Made by a program: the position numbers and the translations under genes
Shown here: piece by piece, positions 9,022 through 18,582 of the stretch
Layout: each line of letters opens with the position of its first letter
Numbering within the stretch: position 1 is the first letter of the stretch
The notes under the pieces: model-generated
Told to the model about the DNA's origin: nothing
The model's database searches: none
Seen by the model: the letters and a program-made list of their open reading frames with translations, nothing else
NCBI RefSeq assembly: GCF_023100805.1
Contig: NZ_CP095855.1
Coordinates: 7,481,001 to 7,545,000 of the forward strand
From: Chitinophaga filiformis
GTDB lineage: Bacteria; Bacteroidota; Bacteroidia; Chitinophagales; Chitinophagaceae
DNA length: 64,000 nt
Direction of reading: 5' to 3'

Positions 9022-10098
9022 TCAATCAGTGGTTTTCATGGCATTTTCTTTAAATAGTGCTGGAGTGGTGTCTGTGACCTTCTTAAAAGCAGTATAAAAA
9101 GTAGACTTGGAGTTGTACCCCACCTCGTAGCCGATGGCTTCAAATGTCAGGTGTTCTTTCGTAGCGATCAGTTTACAGGCTTCATTGATGCGGTACTCAT
9201 TGATGTAGGTAGAAAAGCTTTTACCCAGGTTATCGTTCAGCAGTTGCGACAACTGGTGAGCAGGGATATTAATAGCCCGTGCCAGGTCACTGAGTTTAAG
9301 ATTGGGATCTTTATACAGCGCTTTATCCATGATGGCCTGTCCCAGCTTCTCTGCCCAGGCCCTGGCATCATTGTCAGCTATCTTCTTCTTTTCAGGTTTA
9401 TTGAAAGAGGCCAGCTCCGGAGCTGTGAGTAGCTGATCCATCTTGCCGCCTTTTACGAAAAAGAAAATAGTGAGATACAGGATTGAAGAGAAGGCAATAC
9501 CTCCGCCGATATATATACCGTATATATACCGCAATAAGGCCAGCAGGTAAACCACATAAAGCAGGCAATTAGATCCGTATACCCACAGCCAGAACTGCTC
9601 CGTAGCATTTAATGCCGAGCGGTTCACCAAAAAGGTCTTTAATGTACTCCACAGTAAAACGCCGGTAGCTACTATATAAGCGGCCCATACCAGGTAAATG
9701 AGCCGGGCAACAAAGTGGTTCCATAAGTTGGGACATGTCTGATAAGGGAAAACAGCACCACCTACCACCAATAATCCCAGCAGCACCCCCCATTCCCGTT
9801 TCCAGTTGGCCGGTATTGCGGCGACCCGTCCCATGGCGGCCCTAAAAAAGTAATACAGGGATGGACCGATCAGGAAACACGCCGACAGCCCCACCTGCAG
9901 ATATATCTTGGGCAGCTGGGGATTAAAATAGATAAATACTGATTTAGCCACACGAATACTAATGGCCAGCAACAGGATCCCCAAAAGGAGAAATGGAATG
10001 GATTTTCGCTTGTTATACAGGATGTAAATTCCAAGTACCAAACCGTTAAACGCTCCCAGGGCACTAAGGAAAAACAATATTTGCTGGCTGATATTCAT
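9022..10098 (-). CDS. Membrane-bound AraC-family transcriptional regulator
   Basis: 358 aa from the ATG at 10098 (NISQQILFFLSALGAF). A longer frame to 10149 adds 17 unconvincing residues that would overlap a putative -7 element, so the shorter start is preferred. The N-terminal half has about seven hydrophobic helices (roughly 5-220). The C-terminal 100 residues form an AraC double helix-turn-helix, with LKLSDLARAINIPAHQLSQL as the first recognition region and FEAIGYEVGYNSKSTFYTAFK as the second. Such proteins sense a signal at the inner membrane and bind DNA from the cytoplasmic side. It lies 126 bp upstream of the same-strand beta-barrel gene, so that gene is a plausible target. Confidence 0.88.
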   Translation of the reverse strand: MNISQQILFFLSALGAFNGLVLGIYILYNKRKSIPFLLLGILLLAISIRVAKSVFIYFNPQLPKIYLQVGLSACFLIGPSLYYFFRAAMGRVAAIPANWKREWGVLLGLLVVGGAVFPYQTCPNLWNHFVARLIYLVWAAYIVATGVLLWSTLKTFLVNRSALNATEQFWLWVYGSNCLLYVVYLLALLRYIYGIYIGGGIAFSSILYLTIFFFVKGGKMDQLLTAPELASFNKPEKKKIADNDARAWAEKLGQAIMDKALYKDPNLKLSDLARAINIPAHQLSQLLNDNLGKSFSTYINEYRINEACKLIATKEHLTFEAIGYEVGYNSKSTFYTAFKKVTDTTPALFKENAMKTTD

Positions 10099-10123
10099 GA
10101 GGATGGGTGTTAATGGGCACGGG

Positions 10124-10131
10124 CAAATATA
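10124..10131 (-). promoter_or_regulatory. Possible -7 promoter element for AraC gene
   Basis: The minus strand reads TATATTTG 25 bp upstream of the ATG at 10098. The position supports the 10098 start over the 10149 start. No TTTG was found at -33. Confidence 0.35.
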
Positions 10132-10207
10132 TATAATTATAGGGGACATGGCACACAGAAAAGATAAGCTTATATTAGCTTTATTTTCATTACCAAATGC
10201 TTGAAAA

Positions 10208-10585
10208 TTGACTGAAGATCTACTCGATTTAACATCCGAAGAAAAAGACGTTGCTCAAAAGAATGCTTTCAATAAATTGAAAATGATATTGTTCGTTCTT
10301 GCCATCCTGGTATCACTGCTGAGCATTGTAATCGCTTTTGTTACCATTCCGGATAATGCAACTTTAACCAAACCGTCCTTCCTGTCGGACTGGAAAGTTC
10401 CCTATGCCATTGGCCTGGTTAATTTGGTTATTTTTCCTTTGATATCGTTGTTACTGTCTTTTTTAACCGGCATCATACCCTTTCGGAAATTTAACTACCG
10501 GCAAAGAGTATTGGTTCTCTTTCTTTTGATATTATTGATAATTGAAAGTATTGCCTTGTATCAACTGGCGTCCATTAAATATTAA
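10208..10585 (+). CDS. Small three-helix membrane protein, unknown function
   Basis: 125 aa, not recognised. An acidic N-terminus (TEDLLDLTSEEKD) precedes three membrane helices (about 27-46, 66-90, 102-120). The start is uncertain: an in-frame TGA lies six bases upstream, so a TTG at 10208 or the internal ATG at 10283 must be used. The TTG is preferred because the charged cytoplasmic N-terminus looks coding. The gene stands alone between a divergent AraC gene and a convergent one, and a clean bidirectional terminator follows. Confidence 0.55.
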   Translation: MTEDLLDLTSEEKDVAQKNAFNKLKMILFVLAILVSLLSIVIAFVTIPDNATLTKPSFLSDWKVPYAIGLVNLVIFPLISLLLSFLTGIIPFRKFNYRQRVLVLFLLILLIIESIALYQLASIKY

Positions 10586-10650
10586 GGTGAGTAGGCACGA
10601 CGATGATTGTAGCCAGATGCAACCTGAATACCATTTCATGGTGCAAATAA

Positions 10651-10684
10651 AAATCCCTTTTAAGTAAAGTCTTAAAAGGGATTT
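10651..10684. terminator. Bidirectional terminator
   Basis: Perfect 14-bp arms (AAATCCCTTTTAAG / CTTAAAAGGGATTT) with a 6-nt loop, between the plus-strand membrane protein gene and the convergent AraC gene. Confidence 0.8.
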
Positions 10685-10702
10685 ACTTTATCAGTACATT
10701 TC

Positions 10703-11680
10703 TTATGACCTGAATGCCACCGGCGAAAAAGAAGCCTGTTTCTTGAAGAAATTCGAAAAGTGCGCCGGGTCATCAAACCCTAAAGTGTAAGCGATCTCAG
10801 AAACACTCCAATCTGTCTGTTTTAACAGGATCTTCGCTTCCTGGACAATACGCTTGCTGATGATATCGGTAGTGGTCTGGCCGGTTACTTCTTTCAAGAC
10901 TTTATTCAGATGATTGACATGTACCGCCAGCCTGTCAGCATAATCTTTAGCCGCACGGAGCTTAAGCCTTTGCTCCGGCGATTCTATCGGGAACTGGCGC
11001 TCCAGTAATTCCACGAACAGGGACGATATTCTTTCAGACGCGCTGTGAACCGGGTCGAGCACGGACATAGGCTGCAATTTCTGACCGAAATGGATCACTT
11101 CCAGGATGAGGTTACGCAGCAGATCATACTTATAAACATAATCGGAAGCCAGCTCTTTCTGCATCTTTCTGAAGATATATTCCAGTTCTGTCCGCTCGTC
11201 CTCTGTCAGTTCAAATATTGGCAATGCACCAGGCCGGAATATCGGCAGTTCATCTACTATAACGCCCACTTTATTCCTGGACAGGAAATCTTCCGTGAAG
11301 ATGAAGAACATGCCTGTCTGGTTGCCATCTTCTGGGATCCAGTGATAGGGTATCTTGGGAGTAGCAAAAAGCAGAGCGCCCTCCCGGATATCCACCACCT
11401 TATCTGCATACTCGGCCCTGCTCCTGCCCTTCAGCAGGCTGACCTTATAATAAGATCGCCTGCTGTAAGGCATGATGCGCGAGCCTGTTTTCTTATCAAA
11501 CAGCTTCTCTATTTCGAATATGTTGAAATGTCCCACTTCTTTCTCAATACCGGCAGGATACTCCGCTTGTGAGTTCCGGTAAAAATCCGTTATAGATGAT
11601 TTAGAGATCATATCCGGTGCAACCTTTACCTTAAAGGTAGCACTTTTACCAGATCTCCGTTTGGTGACCGTCGCTGGCAT
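10703..11680 (-). CDS. AraC-family transcriptional regulator
   Basis: 325 aa as the longest frame. An internal ATG at 11611 (ISKSSITDFYRNSQAEYP) gives 302 aa and is the more usual start for this group. The N-terminal half (to about residue 190) is a cupin-like sensing domain typical of AraC regulators that respond to small ligands. The C-terminal about 100 residues hold the double HTH, with LAVHVNHLNKVLKEVTGQT and WSVSEIAYTLGFDDPAHFSN as recognition segments. The longest frame begins one base after the stop of the upstream SDR gene, so the two are probably co-transcribed. The pairing suggests it controls the SDR gene or the divergent TonB receptor. Confidence 0.85.
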   Translation of the reverse strand: MPATVTKRRSGKSATFKVKVAPDMISKSSITDFYRNSQAEYPAGIEKEVGHFNIFEIEKLFDKKTGSRIMPYSRRSYYKVSLLKGRSRAEYADKVVDIREGALLFATPKIPYHWIPEDGNQTGMFFIFTEDFLSRNKVGVIVDELPIFRPGALPIFELTEDERTELEYIFRKMQKELASDYVYKYDLLRNLILEVIHFGQKLQPMSVLDPVHSASERISSLFVELLERQFPIESPEQRLKLRAAKDYADRLAVHVNHLNKVLKEVTGQTTTDIISKRIVQEAKILLKQTDWSVSEIAYTLGFDDPAHFSNFFKKQASFSPVAFRS

Positions 11681-11681
11681 A

Positions 11682-12446
11682 TCAGATGCGCATTCCTCCG
11701 GAGACCTCTATGCGCTGGGCGGTGATCCACCTGGCGTCATCTGTGCACAGGAAGGCTACCACACCGCCAATATCTTCCGGCACTCCTGTACGTCCCAGGG
11801 CTGTCATTTCGCGTACAAACTTGTTCACTTCCGGATTATCTCTCACCACACCTCCGGAAAAGTCTGTCGCAATTGCTCCCGGCGCTATAACATTCGACCT
11901 TATGCCTCTTGGCGCCAGTTCAGCAGCCCAGTAGCGGGTAACTGCCTCCACAGCCGCCTTCATAGAACCATATGCGGAATACCTTGGAATGGTTACGCGG
12001 GTATGTCCGGAAGATATATTGATGATACCACCTCCGTCATTCATTAAAGCCAAAGCTCCCTGTGTGAGGAAATAAACACCTTTGAAATGGATGTTCATCA
12101 GTTCATCGAACATCTGCTCCGGCACTTCTGCAAAGGGTGCATTACGTCCTACGCCGGCATTATTGATAAGGAAATCAAAGCCGGTTGCATTAAAAGTATC
12201 AGTCAGTACTTTCTTCAACTGAGCAAAAAAAACATCAAAGCTTTTAATATCCCCTGTATTTAACTGCAGGGCCGCTGCCTTGCGTCCTTTCTCCTGTACC
12301 AGCTTTACTACGTTCTGAGCATCCTCTTCCCTGCTGTTATAGGTGATGATCACATCAATTCCTTTTTCTGCGATCCTGAGCGCCATGTCTCTTCCTAAAC
12401 CACGGCTACCGCCGGTTATCAAAGCTATTTTATTCTTATTTTCCAT
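11682..12446 (-). CDS. SDR-family oxidoreductase
   Basis: 254 aa from the ATG at 12446; an upstream extension to 12506 has no SDR character. It is a classical short-chain dehydrogenase: NAD(P)-binding TGGSRGLG (11-18), NNAG (95-98), catalytic Ser (about 146), Tyr159 and Lys163 in YGSMK, and C-terminal GGVVAFLCTDDARWITAQ with terminal GGMRI. The Arg after the glycine motif favours NADP(H). The substrate cannot be told; relatives are annotated as 3-oxoacyl-ACP or glucose dehydrogenases. It is followed directly by an AraC gene on the same strand. Confidence 0.9.
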   Translation of the reverse strand: MENKNKIALITGGSRGLGRDMALRIAEKGIDVIITYNSREEDAQNVVKLVQEKGRKAAALQLNTGDIKSFDVFFAQLKKVLTDTFNATGFDFLINNAGVGRNAPFAEVPEQMFDELMNIHFKGVYFLTQGALALMNDGGGIINISSGHTRVTIPRYSAYGSMKAAVEAVTRYWAAELAPRGIRSNVIAPGAIATDFSGGVVRDNPEVNKFVREMTALGRTGVPEDIGGVVAFLCTDDARWITAQRIEVSGGMRI

Positions 12447-12786
12447 CTTGCTTATGATTTTGATGGAACAAAGTTCGCACAGGATAAAAGATCCATCGTT
12501 GAGCATATCAATCCATTACTTGCAAATTTCAAATAAGGGTTGATTTACAGCTATTAAGTTTGGATGTTCACTTTTATCCACTGTTTCAATACAATGCCTT
12601 TATAGTAATGCAGCTGGTTCACACGACCTGGTATGATGAACGCCAACAGTTACGACCAGTCGGCACCGTATATCATTTTTTCCGCATTGCGAAAACCATT
12701 TTCCCAATTTGATAAACCATCCCCTGCTTCCTCCTTTAGATTTGCGCCGCGTTCAGAATAATACATTCATCAGCTAATCAGCCTAT
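12447..12786. other. Divergent intergenic region (SDR / TonB receptor)
   Basis: 340 bp with no gene supported. It holds the regulatory regions of the minus-strand SDR-AraC pair and the plus-strand siderophore receptor. One TAnnTTTG element (TAGATTTG) lies at 12737-12744 on the plus strand. Confidence 0.5.
12737..12744 (+). promoter_or_regulatory. Possible -7 promoter element for siderophore receptor
   Basis: TAGATTTG matches TAnnTTTG, 42 bp before the ATG. The nearest upstream TTTG is 25 bp away rather than 19-21, so the -33 match is poor. Confidence 0.35.
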
Positions 12787-15213
12787 ATGCATACTAAATT
12801 TAACCAACTGTTCGGATTGTTGTGTCTACTATGTGCCATGTTCACCGGCACCCATGCCTATTCTATCAATGAACCGCTTTCTGCTATTAAAGGGACCGTC
12901 ATTACCGGCGATGGTAGTCCTGCCGCTTTTGTAGCAGTACAGATCAAGGAAAAAAACAGGGGTACACTGACCAATGAAAAAGGAGAATTCCTGTTTAAGA
13001 GAATGCATCCCGGCCACTACACGCTGCAGGTGATGCTGATCGGTTACAAGGTGGTGACCAAAGAAGTAGACCTTGCCCAGGATGAGATCATCAACGTTAC
13101 TATCCAGCTGGAAGCTTCCAACCAACAGCTGCAGGAAGTGATCATCAACAGTACCAGGAATAAATATAAAGCCGACGCAGTATCGGGCTCCCTGCGCCTG
13201 AAAACGCCATTGCTGGAGATACCACAGAACATCCAGGTGATCTCTGCCAGCCTGCTGGCTGACCAGCAGACCTTCGACATCGTGGATGGCATTACCCGCA
13301 ATGTGAGCGGCGCTACCCGTGTAGGGCACTGGGACAACCAGTATGCGCAGATCCGGATGAGAGGTTCCAAGATCCCCGCTTTCCGCAATGGCATGAACAT
13401 CGAAGCCAGCTGGGGGCCGACCGCAGAAGATGCAGCTATGATAGAACGTATTGAGTTCGTAAAAGGTCCTGCAGGCTTCATGTTGGCTGCCGGCGAGCCT
13501 GGTGGTTTTTATAACGTGGTTACCAAAAAGCCTACCGGTATCACGAAAGGTGCTGCTAATATCAGCATGGGTAGCTTTAGTACTTATCGTGCAGCGCTCG
13601 ACTTTGACGGTAAGCTGAGTAAAGATGGTAAATTGTTGTACCGATTGAACGTTGCCGGTCAGCAGAAAGACTTTTATACCAAATACAATTACAGCAATCG
13701 TTACCTGTTTGCACCTGTGATTAAATACAACGTAGACGACAGAACATCGATCACATTGGAATATACTTTCCAGGGTTCCAAATATCTCGGCAATGGTAAC
13801 TACCAGTTCTCCAGAAACAAATTGCTGGACGAAGGCATTTCCAACGACTTCTTTTATGGAGATCCTTCCCTGGAACCTGGCCGCCTCAGAGATCATAGTG
13901 CTTACGTTTATTTAGATCATCAGCTGAACGACAAATGGCAGGCACACGCACAGGTTGCTTATTTTAATTTCAGTATGGTGGCCAACAGTGTATGGGCGGA
14001 TAGTGTAGGCAGAAACGGCAACATGAGCCGCTATTTCAGTGTTGGCGATGAAGCCGGTGAAAACCGGTTTGCACAGATGTCACTCTCAGGAGAGGAATAT
14101 ACCGGCGGCGTCCGTCACAGGATCCTGGCGGGAATTGATATGGGCAATAAGAAGTTCTGGGGCGACTTCCGTACACTGAAACCGCAGCTTCGCCTGAAAG
14201 ACTCCATCTTCAATGTGTATCATCCTGTATATGGTATTCCGTTCGACTCAATTCCTGTTATAGACCGCTCACAAAGTGTGAGGACCAGGGCTGGGGCAAG
14301 CGCCTATATTTCATCCGTGAATTATACATCTGTATATGCGCAGGATGAACTTGGTTTCTTTGATAACAAACTGCGCTTGTCGCTGGGACTGCGATTCACT
14401 TATGCAGAAACAGTAGGAAAATCTAAAGCAGCCGAAATGAAAGACAAAGTATTTTCTCCCCGCGCTGGTCTGAGCTATTCCATTGACAAATCAACTTCCG
14501 TATACGCCTTATATGATCAGTCGTTCGTGCCACAGTCAGGACTGGATTCAAACCTGCAGGCATTCAAGGCAATCAGGGGTAATGATATTGAAGCGGGCAT
14601 TAAGAAAGAATTCTTTAATGGCCGTTGGGTAGCCTCATTAACGGGTTACCGCATTGCCCGTCAGAACGCCAAGGTAGCACTTGGCATTAACGATAGCCGC
14701 GGCGCTCCGGTGTCTGTTGCACTTGGCGAAACCGTTACAAAGGGTATCGAAGCCGATATCAATGGTGAAATTGTGCCAGGCCTGAATGTGAATATCAACT
14801 ATGCCTATACTGACTCCAAGATAACCAAAGAAGCGCCTACTACTGAGGCAAGCAAAACAACTGTAGGCAACATCACGCCTAATACGGCTGCACATGTTAC
14901 CAATGGCTGGCTTTCTTACCGTATTGACCATGGAATATTCACAGGGTTCGGTGCTTCCGCCGGTATTCAGTGGCAGGCAGAACGTGCTGTAGGAACAAAT
15001 ACCAAGAAGTCCAACATTCCTAACTATTTCCGTACAGACGCAGGCCTGAACTATTCCAAAGGGAAATACACTGTAGGCGTCCTCGTAAACAATCTGCTGG
15101 ACGATCGTAAACTGCTTACTGCTGCTTCATTGCCTGCAAATGCATCCGGGTATTACAGCTACATTGTGGAACCACGCCGTAACTTCCGCATGACAATAGG
15201 TTACCGCTTCTAA
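12787..15213 (+). CDS. TonB-dependent siderophore receptor
   Basis: 808 aa. A signal peptide (1-25) precedes a carboxypeptidase-regulatory-like domain (about 32-115: GTVITGDGSPAAFVAVQIKE) and a plug (about 125-235) with IPQNIQVISASLL, IRMRGSK and IERIEFVKGPAGFM. A 22-strand barrel then ends in the terminal aromatic YRF. The plug wording and length fit FhuA/FecA-like ferric-siderophore receptors rather than SusC proteins, and no SusD follows. It would import a ferric chelate across the outer membrane using TonB energy. It lacks an STN domain and a sigma/FecR pair, so control is probably local (AraC) or Fur-like; no Fur box was identified. A strong terminator lies about 64 bp after the stop. 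Confidence 0.92.
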   Translation: MHTKFNQLFGLLCLLCAMFTGTHAYSINEPLSAIKGTVITGDGSPAAFVAVQIKEKNRGTLTNEKGEFLFKRMHPGHYTLQVMLIGYKVVTKEVDLAQDEIINVTIQLEASNQQLQEVIINSTRNKYKADAVSGSLRLKTPLLEIPQNIQVISASLLADQQTFDIVDGITRNVSGATRVGHWDNQYAQIRMRGSKIPAFRNGMNIEASWGPTAEDAAMIERIEFVKGPAGFMLAAGEPGGFYNVVTKKPTGITKGAANISMGSFSTYRAALDFDGKLSKDGKLLYRLNVAGQQKDFYTKYNYSNRYLFAPVIKYNVDDRTSITLEYTFQGSKYLGNGNYQFSRNKLLDEGISNDFFYGDPSLEPGRLRDHSAYVYLDHQLNDKWQAHAQVAYFNFSMVANSVWADSVGRNGNMSRYFSVGDEAGENRFAQMSLSGEEYTGGVRHRILAGIDMGNKKFWGDFRTLKPQLRLKDSIFNVYHPVYGIPFDSIPVIDRSQSVRTRAGASAYISSVNYTSVYAQDELGFFDNKLRLSLGLRFTYAETVGKSKAAEMKDKVFSPRAGLSYSIDKSTSVYALYDQSFVPQSGLDSNLQAFKAIRGNDIEAGIKKEFFNGRWVASLTGYRIARQNAKVALGINDSRGAPVSVALGETVTKGIEADINGEIVPGLNVNINYAYTDSKITKEAPTTEASKTTVGNITPNTAAHVTNGWLSYRIDHGIFTGFGASAGIQWQAERAVGTNTKKSNIPNYFRTDAGLNYSKGKYTVGVLVNNLLDDRKLLTAASLPANASGYYSYIVEPRRNFRMTIGYRF

Positions 15214-15276
15214 AAAAAGCAGCTATTTTATTCCTAAAAAAGTAGCGGCTTTATATCTAAAAAGATAGTTACAATT

Positions 15277-15315
15277 AAAGCGCGGTTGTTGTTTAATCAA
15301 CGATCGCGCTTTTTT
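15277..15315 (+). terminator. Intrinsic terminator after siderophore receptor
   Basis: Stem AAAGCGCGgTTGTTG with CAACgATCGCGCTTT (near-complete pairing, TTTAAT loop) followed by a run of T. Confidence 0.85.
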
Positions 15316-15427
15316 ATTATACATACTAACTCCAGTACCCCGCCTCTTCATTTCATATAATATATAGACCACTCGTCCCTGCTTTCACTGCCCTATTTAA
15401 AGGAATTGTTATGCTATTGTAAAGTGC

Positions 15428-15459
15428 TTTGATCCATGGATTCCTTGTAGATACTTTTG
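15428..15459 (+). promoter_or_regulatory. Canonical Bacteroidota housekeeping promoter
   Basis: TTTG (15428-15431), 20 bp, TACTTTTG (15452-15459) matches the Bacteroidota primary-sigma consensus TTTG-N19/21-TAnnTTTG. It lies 72 bp upstream of the SusC start, which means this SusC operon is not driven by a dedicated ECF sigma factor. Confidence 0.75.
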
Positions 15460-15531
15460 CATTTCCATAGCTATGGTTCTTTGACATATCACCATCTCTA
15501 CTCCTTCAGCAATCCTTAACAATTAAATTAC

Positions 15532-18500
15532 ATGAAGAGAATGTATTTTTTAAAATTAAGGTCATTCTGTAGCATTGCAAGTAAGGCAGTCCCTGCATTA
15601 TTACTTGCGATGTTACTGAGCTTCTCTGCTTTTGCTCAGACGAATGGCACTATTAAAGGTATAGTAACAGACGAGAACAATGTACCTCTTCCCGGTGTAA
15701 CTGTTTCTGTAAAAGGAACCAACACCGGAACTATTACAAATGCGAACGGGGCCTACACAATTGTCGCTAAAGGACCGGAAGATGTGATCCTCTTCACGTT
15801 AATGGGATCCCTTCCGAAAGAAATCATTGCCGGAGACAAAAAAGTGATCAATGTAACGCTGGTTACTGACACAAAACAATTGAAAGATGTAGTAGTGATC
15901 GGTTATGGTACCGCCAGTAAGAAAGATGTAACAGGCTCAATTACGACCATCAAATCAGAAGAATTTAATCAGGGTGTACTAACTACTCCCGCTGAATTAT
16001 TACAGGGTAAAGTGGCTGGTCTGAACGTGACCAAAAGCGGCGACCCTAATGCCACTCCTGCTGTTGTTTTAAGGGGACCTTCCACCATCCGTACTACCGG
16101 TGGCGCGATGGAGCCGTTCTATGTAATAGACGGTGTGCCAGGTGCATCTATCGACCTGCTGGCTCCTGCCGATATTGAAAGCATTGATGTATTGAAAGAC
16201 GCTGCCGCCACCGCTATCTATGGCGCCCGTGCTGCTAACGGCGTGATCATCGTTACTACCAGGAAAGCAAAAGCAGGCCAGACAAGGCTGTCCTACAACG
16301 CCTATGTTGCGATGGAAGAAGTGTCCAAACAACTGGACATGCTGACTGGCGATGAGCTGCGTGCATATCTTAAAAAGAACGACCAGACCTTAATTCCCGA
16401 TCTGAATGACGATGGTTCCAATACGAACTGGCAGAAGCTGGTCGAAAGAAAAGGTTACTCACATAATCACAACGTTTCTTTCGGCGGTTCCAATGCCACT
16501 ACAGATTATGGCGGCAGTTTCAACTACCTGAAGAACGATGGTATCCTGAAAAACACCTCCCTGGAGCGTACCACTGTAAGAGGTTACATTACCCAGCGCT
16601 TCTTTGACAATCGGTTGCGTTTAGGTTTAACTGTTACCAACAGCCATACCAGGAGCAATGACATTGTGCAGGCACAGGTATTATCCAATATGTTATTTTA
16701 CCTGCCGACCGTAAGTCCTTTCAACCCGGATGGCACTTATAAGGAATATTATGCCAGAACAGGCAGTGGTACATTGAACCCGCTGTCACTGATCAATAAT
16801 AACTTTATCAAAACAGATGACAGCAAAACGTTGATCACGGGCCTTGTACAGGCAGATATCTTCAAAGGTCTGAAATATACTTTATCGTTGTCTTCCCAGA
16901 GAAATCAGAACAACTACAACAGTTATTATAACCATGCTTCAGGCCTGGCCGTAAACCTGAATGGCGTAGCTACGAGGAAGGCTTATCAAAATACAAGTAC
17001 GGTAGTGGAGTCTTATTTCAACTACGATAAAACACTTGGCGCCAATACTATTAAATTGCTGGCTGGTTATACCTATCAGCAGGACCGTACCAACGATGGT
17101 TTCGGTATTACCACACAGAATTTCTCCAATGATGCGCTGACCTATAACAATTTATTCCTTTCAAATCCGGCGAATACGTCACAAATAGGTTTCGACAACA
17201 ATCCTATCTCTACGCTCAGGCTGATCTCCTACTACGGTCGTGTGCAATATTCATACGCTGACAAGTACCTGTTCATGGCCTCTTTGAGAAATGACGGTTC
17301 ATCAGCATTCGGTATCAACAATCGCTGGGGATATTTCCCTGCAGTTTCTGCCGGCTGGAATATCAGCAGCGAGCCTTTCATGAAGCATGTTGACCTGGTC
17401 AGTGTACTGAAACTGAGAGCAGGTTATGGTGTATCCGGTAACAGTGCCGGCTTTAACGCGTTCTCTTCCCTGCTGATCTATGGCACGCCTGCAGGTAATT
17501 CCAAGTTCCTGTACAATGGCAATATTACCAACGCTATTGGTCCTGTGCGTAACGATAACCCAGACCTGAAATGGGAAAGCACTGCTACTACCAACATAGG
17601 TCTGGACTTCGGTATCCTGAAAGACAGGGTAAGCGGTTCAATTGATTATTATATCAAGAAAACTTCTGACCTGATCTACGATCAGTACCCGGTATCTACT
17701 ACACAATATTTCGTACCAACCTATACCGCTAACGTAGGCAGCATTAAGAATAGTGGTATTGAACTGGCATTGAGTGCTACAATAGTGAAATCGCACGGCT
17801 TCACCTGGAGAACGAATCTCAACCTGGCGCACAACAAGAATGAGATCACCAATCTATCCAACGAGAAATTTGCCATCAACTATATCCAGACGGCACAGCT
17901 GGGTGGTAAAGGGCAATCCGGCAACTACAGTCAGATTATCTTGCCCGGGTATGCTTTAGGCACATTCAACCTGTGGCATTATATGGGAAAGAATGACAAT
18001 GGTGTAAGTACATATCAGAAAGCAGACGGTACCATTACCGCTACCCAGCCGCTCACGACAGATGCAAAGCTGGGAGGCAACGCACAGCCTAAACTGATGT
18101 ATGGATGGAGCAACAATTTCTACTATAAGAACTTTGACCTGAATTTCCTGTTACGTGGTGTATTAGGTAACAAGATCCTGAATGCTACACTCGCCGGCCT
18201 GAATAACCCAGTCGATTCGAAGATTCAGAATATCCCACATTTTACTACGAATGAATCATATAATGACATCAACGCCTACCTGATATCTGACCGTTTCCTG
18301 GAAAGCGGCTCTTACCTGCGCCTGGACAACCTGTCGCTGGGATATACTTTCAAGCCACATACACAGTCAGTAAAGAGCATCCGTTTCTATGCCACCGGCA
18401 ACAACCTTTTTGTGATCACCAGGTATCGTGGTATAGATCCTGAGATCAATATCGGTGGTGTTACTCCGGGTATTGACAATAACAACTTCTATCCAAAAAC

Positions 18501-18537
18501 ACGTACTTATATCGTTGGTCTGAGTGCATCATTTTAA
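15532..18537 (+). CDS. SusC/RagA-like TonB-linked outer-membrane transporter
   Basis: 1001 aa. A signal peptide (1-36, ending SAFAQ) precedes a carboxypeptidase-regulatory-like domain (about 40-115: GIVTDENNVPLPGVTVSVKG), then the SusC signature VVIGYGTASKKDVTGSI and a plug (about 120-235) with the typical DAAATAIYGARAANGVIIVTT. A large barrel fills the rest. There is no STN domain, consistent with the absence of sigma/FecR genes and the presence of a housekeeping promoter. It forms a pedal-bin importer with the SusD lipoprotein 45 bp downstream. The third gene encodes a PI-PLC-type phosphodiesterase, so the ligand may be a phosphoinositide- or inositol-phosphate-containing molecule rather than a plain polysaccharide; that is inference. 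Confidence 0.94.
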   Translation: MKRMYFLKLRSFCSIASKAVPALLLAMLLSFSAFAQTNGTIKGIVTDENNVPLPGVTVSVKGTNTGTITNANGAYTIVAKGPEDVILFTLMGSLPKEIIAGDKKVINVTLVTDTKQLKDVVVIGYGTASKKDVTGSITTIKSEEFNQGVLTTPAELLQGKVAGLNVTKSGDPNATPAVVLRGPSTIRTTGGAMEPFYVIDGVPGASIDLLAPADIESIDVLKDAAATAIYGARAANGVIIVTTRKAKAGQTRLSYNAYVAMEEVSKQLDMLTGDELRAYLKKNDQTLIPDLNDDGSNTNWQKLVERKGYSHNHNVSFGGSNATTDYGGSFNYLKNDGILKNTSLERTTVRGYITQRFFDNRLRLGLTVTNSHTRSNDIVQAQVLSNMLFYLPTVSPFNPDGTYKEYYARTGSGTLNPLSLINNNFIKTDDSKTLITGLVQADIFKGLKYTLSLSSQRNQNNYNSYYNHASGLAVNLNGVATRKAYQNTSTVVESYFNYDKTLGANTIKLLAGYTYQQDRTNDGFGITTQNFSNDALTYNNLFLSNPANTSQIGFDNNPISTLRLISYYGRVQYSYADKYLFMASLRNDGSSAFGINNRWGYFPAVSAGWNISSEPFMKHVDLVSVLKLRAGYGVSGNSAGFNAFSSLLIYGTPAGNSKFLYNGNITNAIGPVRNDNPDLKWESTATTNIGLDFGILKDRVSGSIDYYIKKTSDLIYDQYPVSTTQYFVPTYTANVGSIKNSGIELALSATIVKSHGFTWRTNLNLAHNKNEITNLSNEKFAINYIQTAQLGGKGQSGNYSQIILPGYALGTFNLWHYMGKNDNGVSTYQKADGTITATQPLTTDAKLGGNAQPKLMYGWSNNFYYKNFDLNFLLRGVLGNKILNATLAGLNNPVDSKIQNIPHFTTNESYNDINAYLISDRFLESGSYLRLDNLSLGYTFKPHTQSVKSIRFYATGNNLFVITRYRGIDPEINIGGVTPGIDNNNFYPKTRTYIVGLSASF

Positions 18538-18550
18538 TTAAGGCAATGAG

Positions 18551-18566
18551 TGTTCCTACAGGAACA
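18551..18566 (+). promoter_or_regulatory. Small hairpin between SusC and SusD genes
   Basis: TGTTCCT-AC-AGGAACA has perfect 7-bp arms followed by an A-run, 16 bp before the SusD ATG. It may affect SusD translation or mRNA stability; it lacks a T-tail. Confidence 0.4.
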
Positions 18567-18582
18567 AAAAAAATATTAACGG

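Larger units (their letters stand above)
15214..15531 (+). other. Intergenic region before SusC-PI-PLC operon
   Basis: 318 bp with no gene. It contains the terminator of the siderophore receptor (15277-15315) and the canonical promoter of the next operon (15428-15459). A 5' leader of about 70 bases follows the promoter. Confidence 0.8.

Noticed and set aside
12829..13896. 355-aa minus-strand open frame inside the siderophore receptor gene
   Set aside because: It is antisense to a clearly coding TonB receptor and has no domain pattern; long antisense frames are a by-product of the codon use here.
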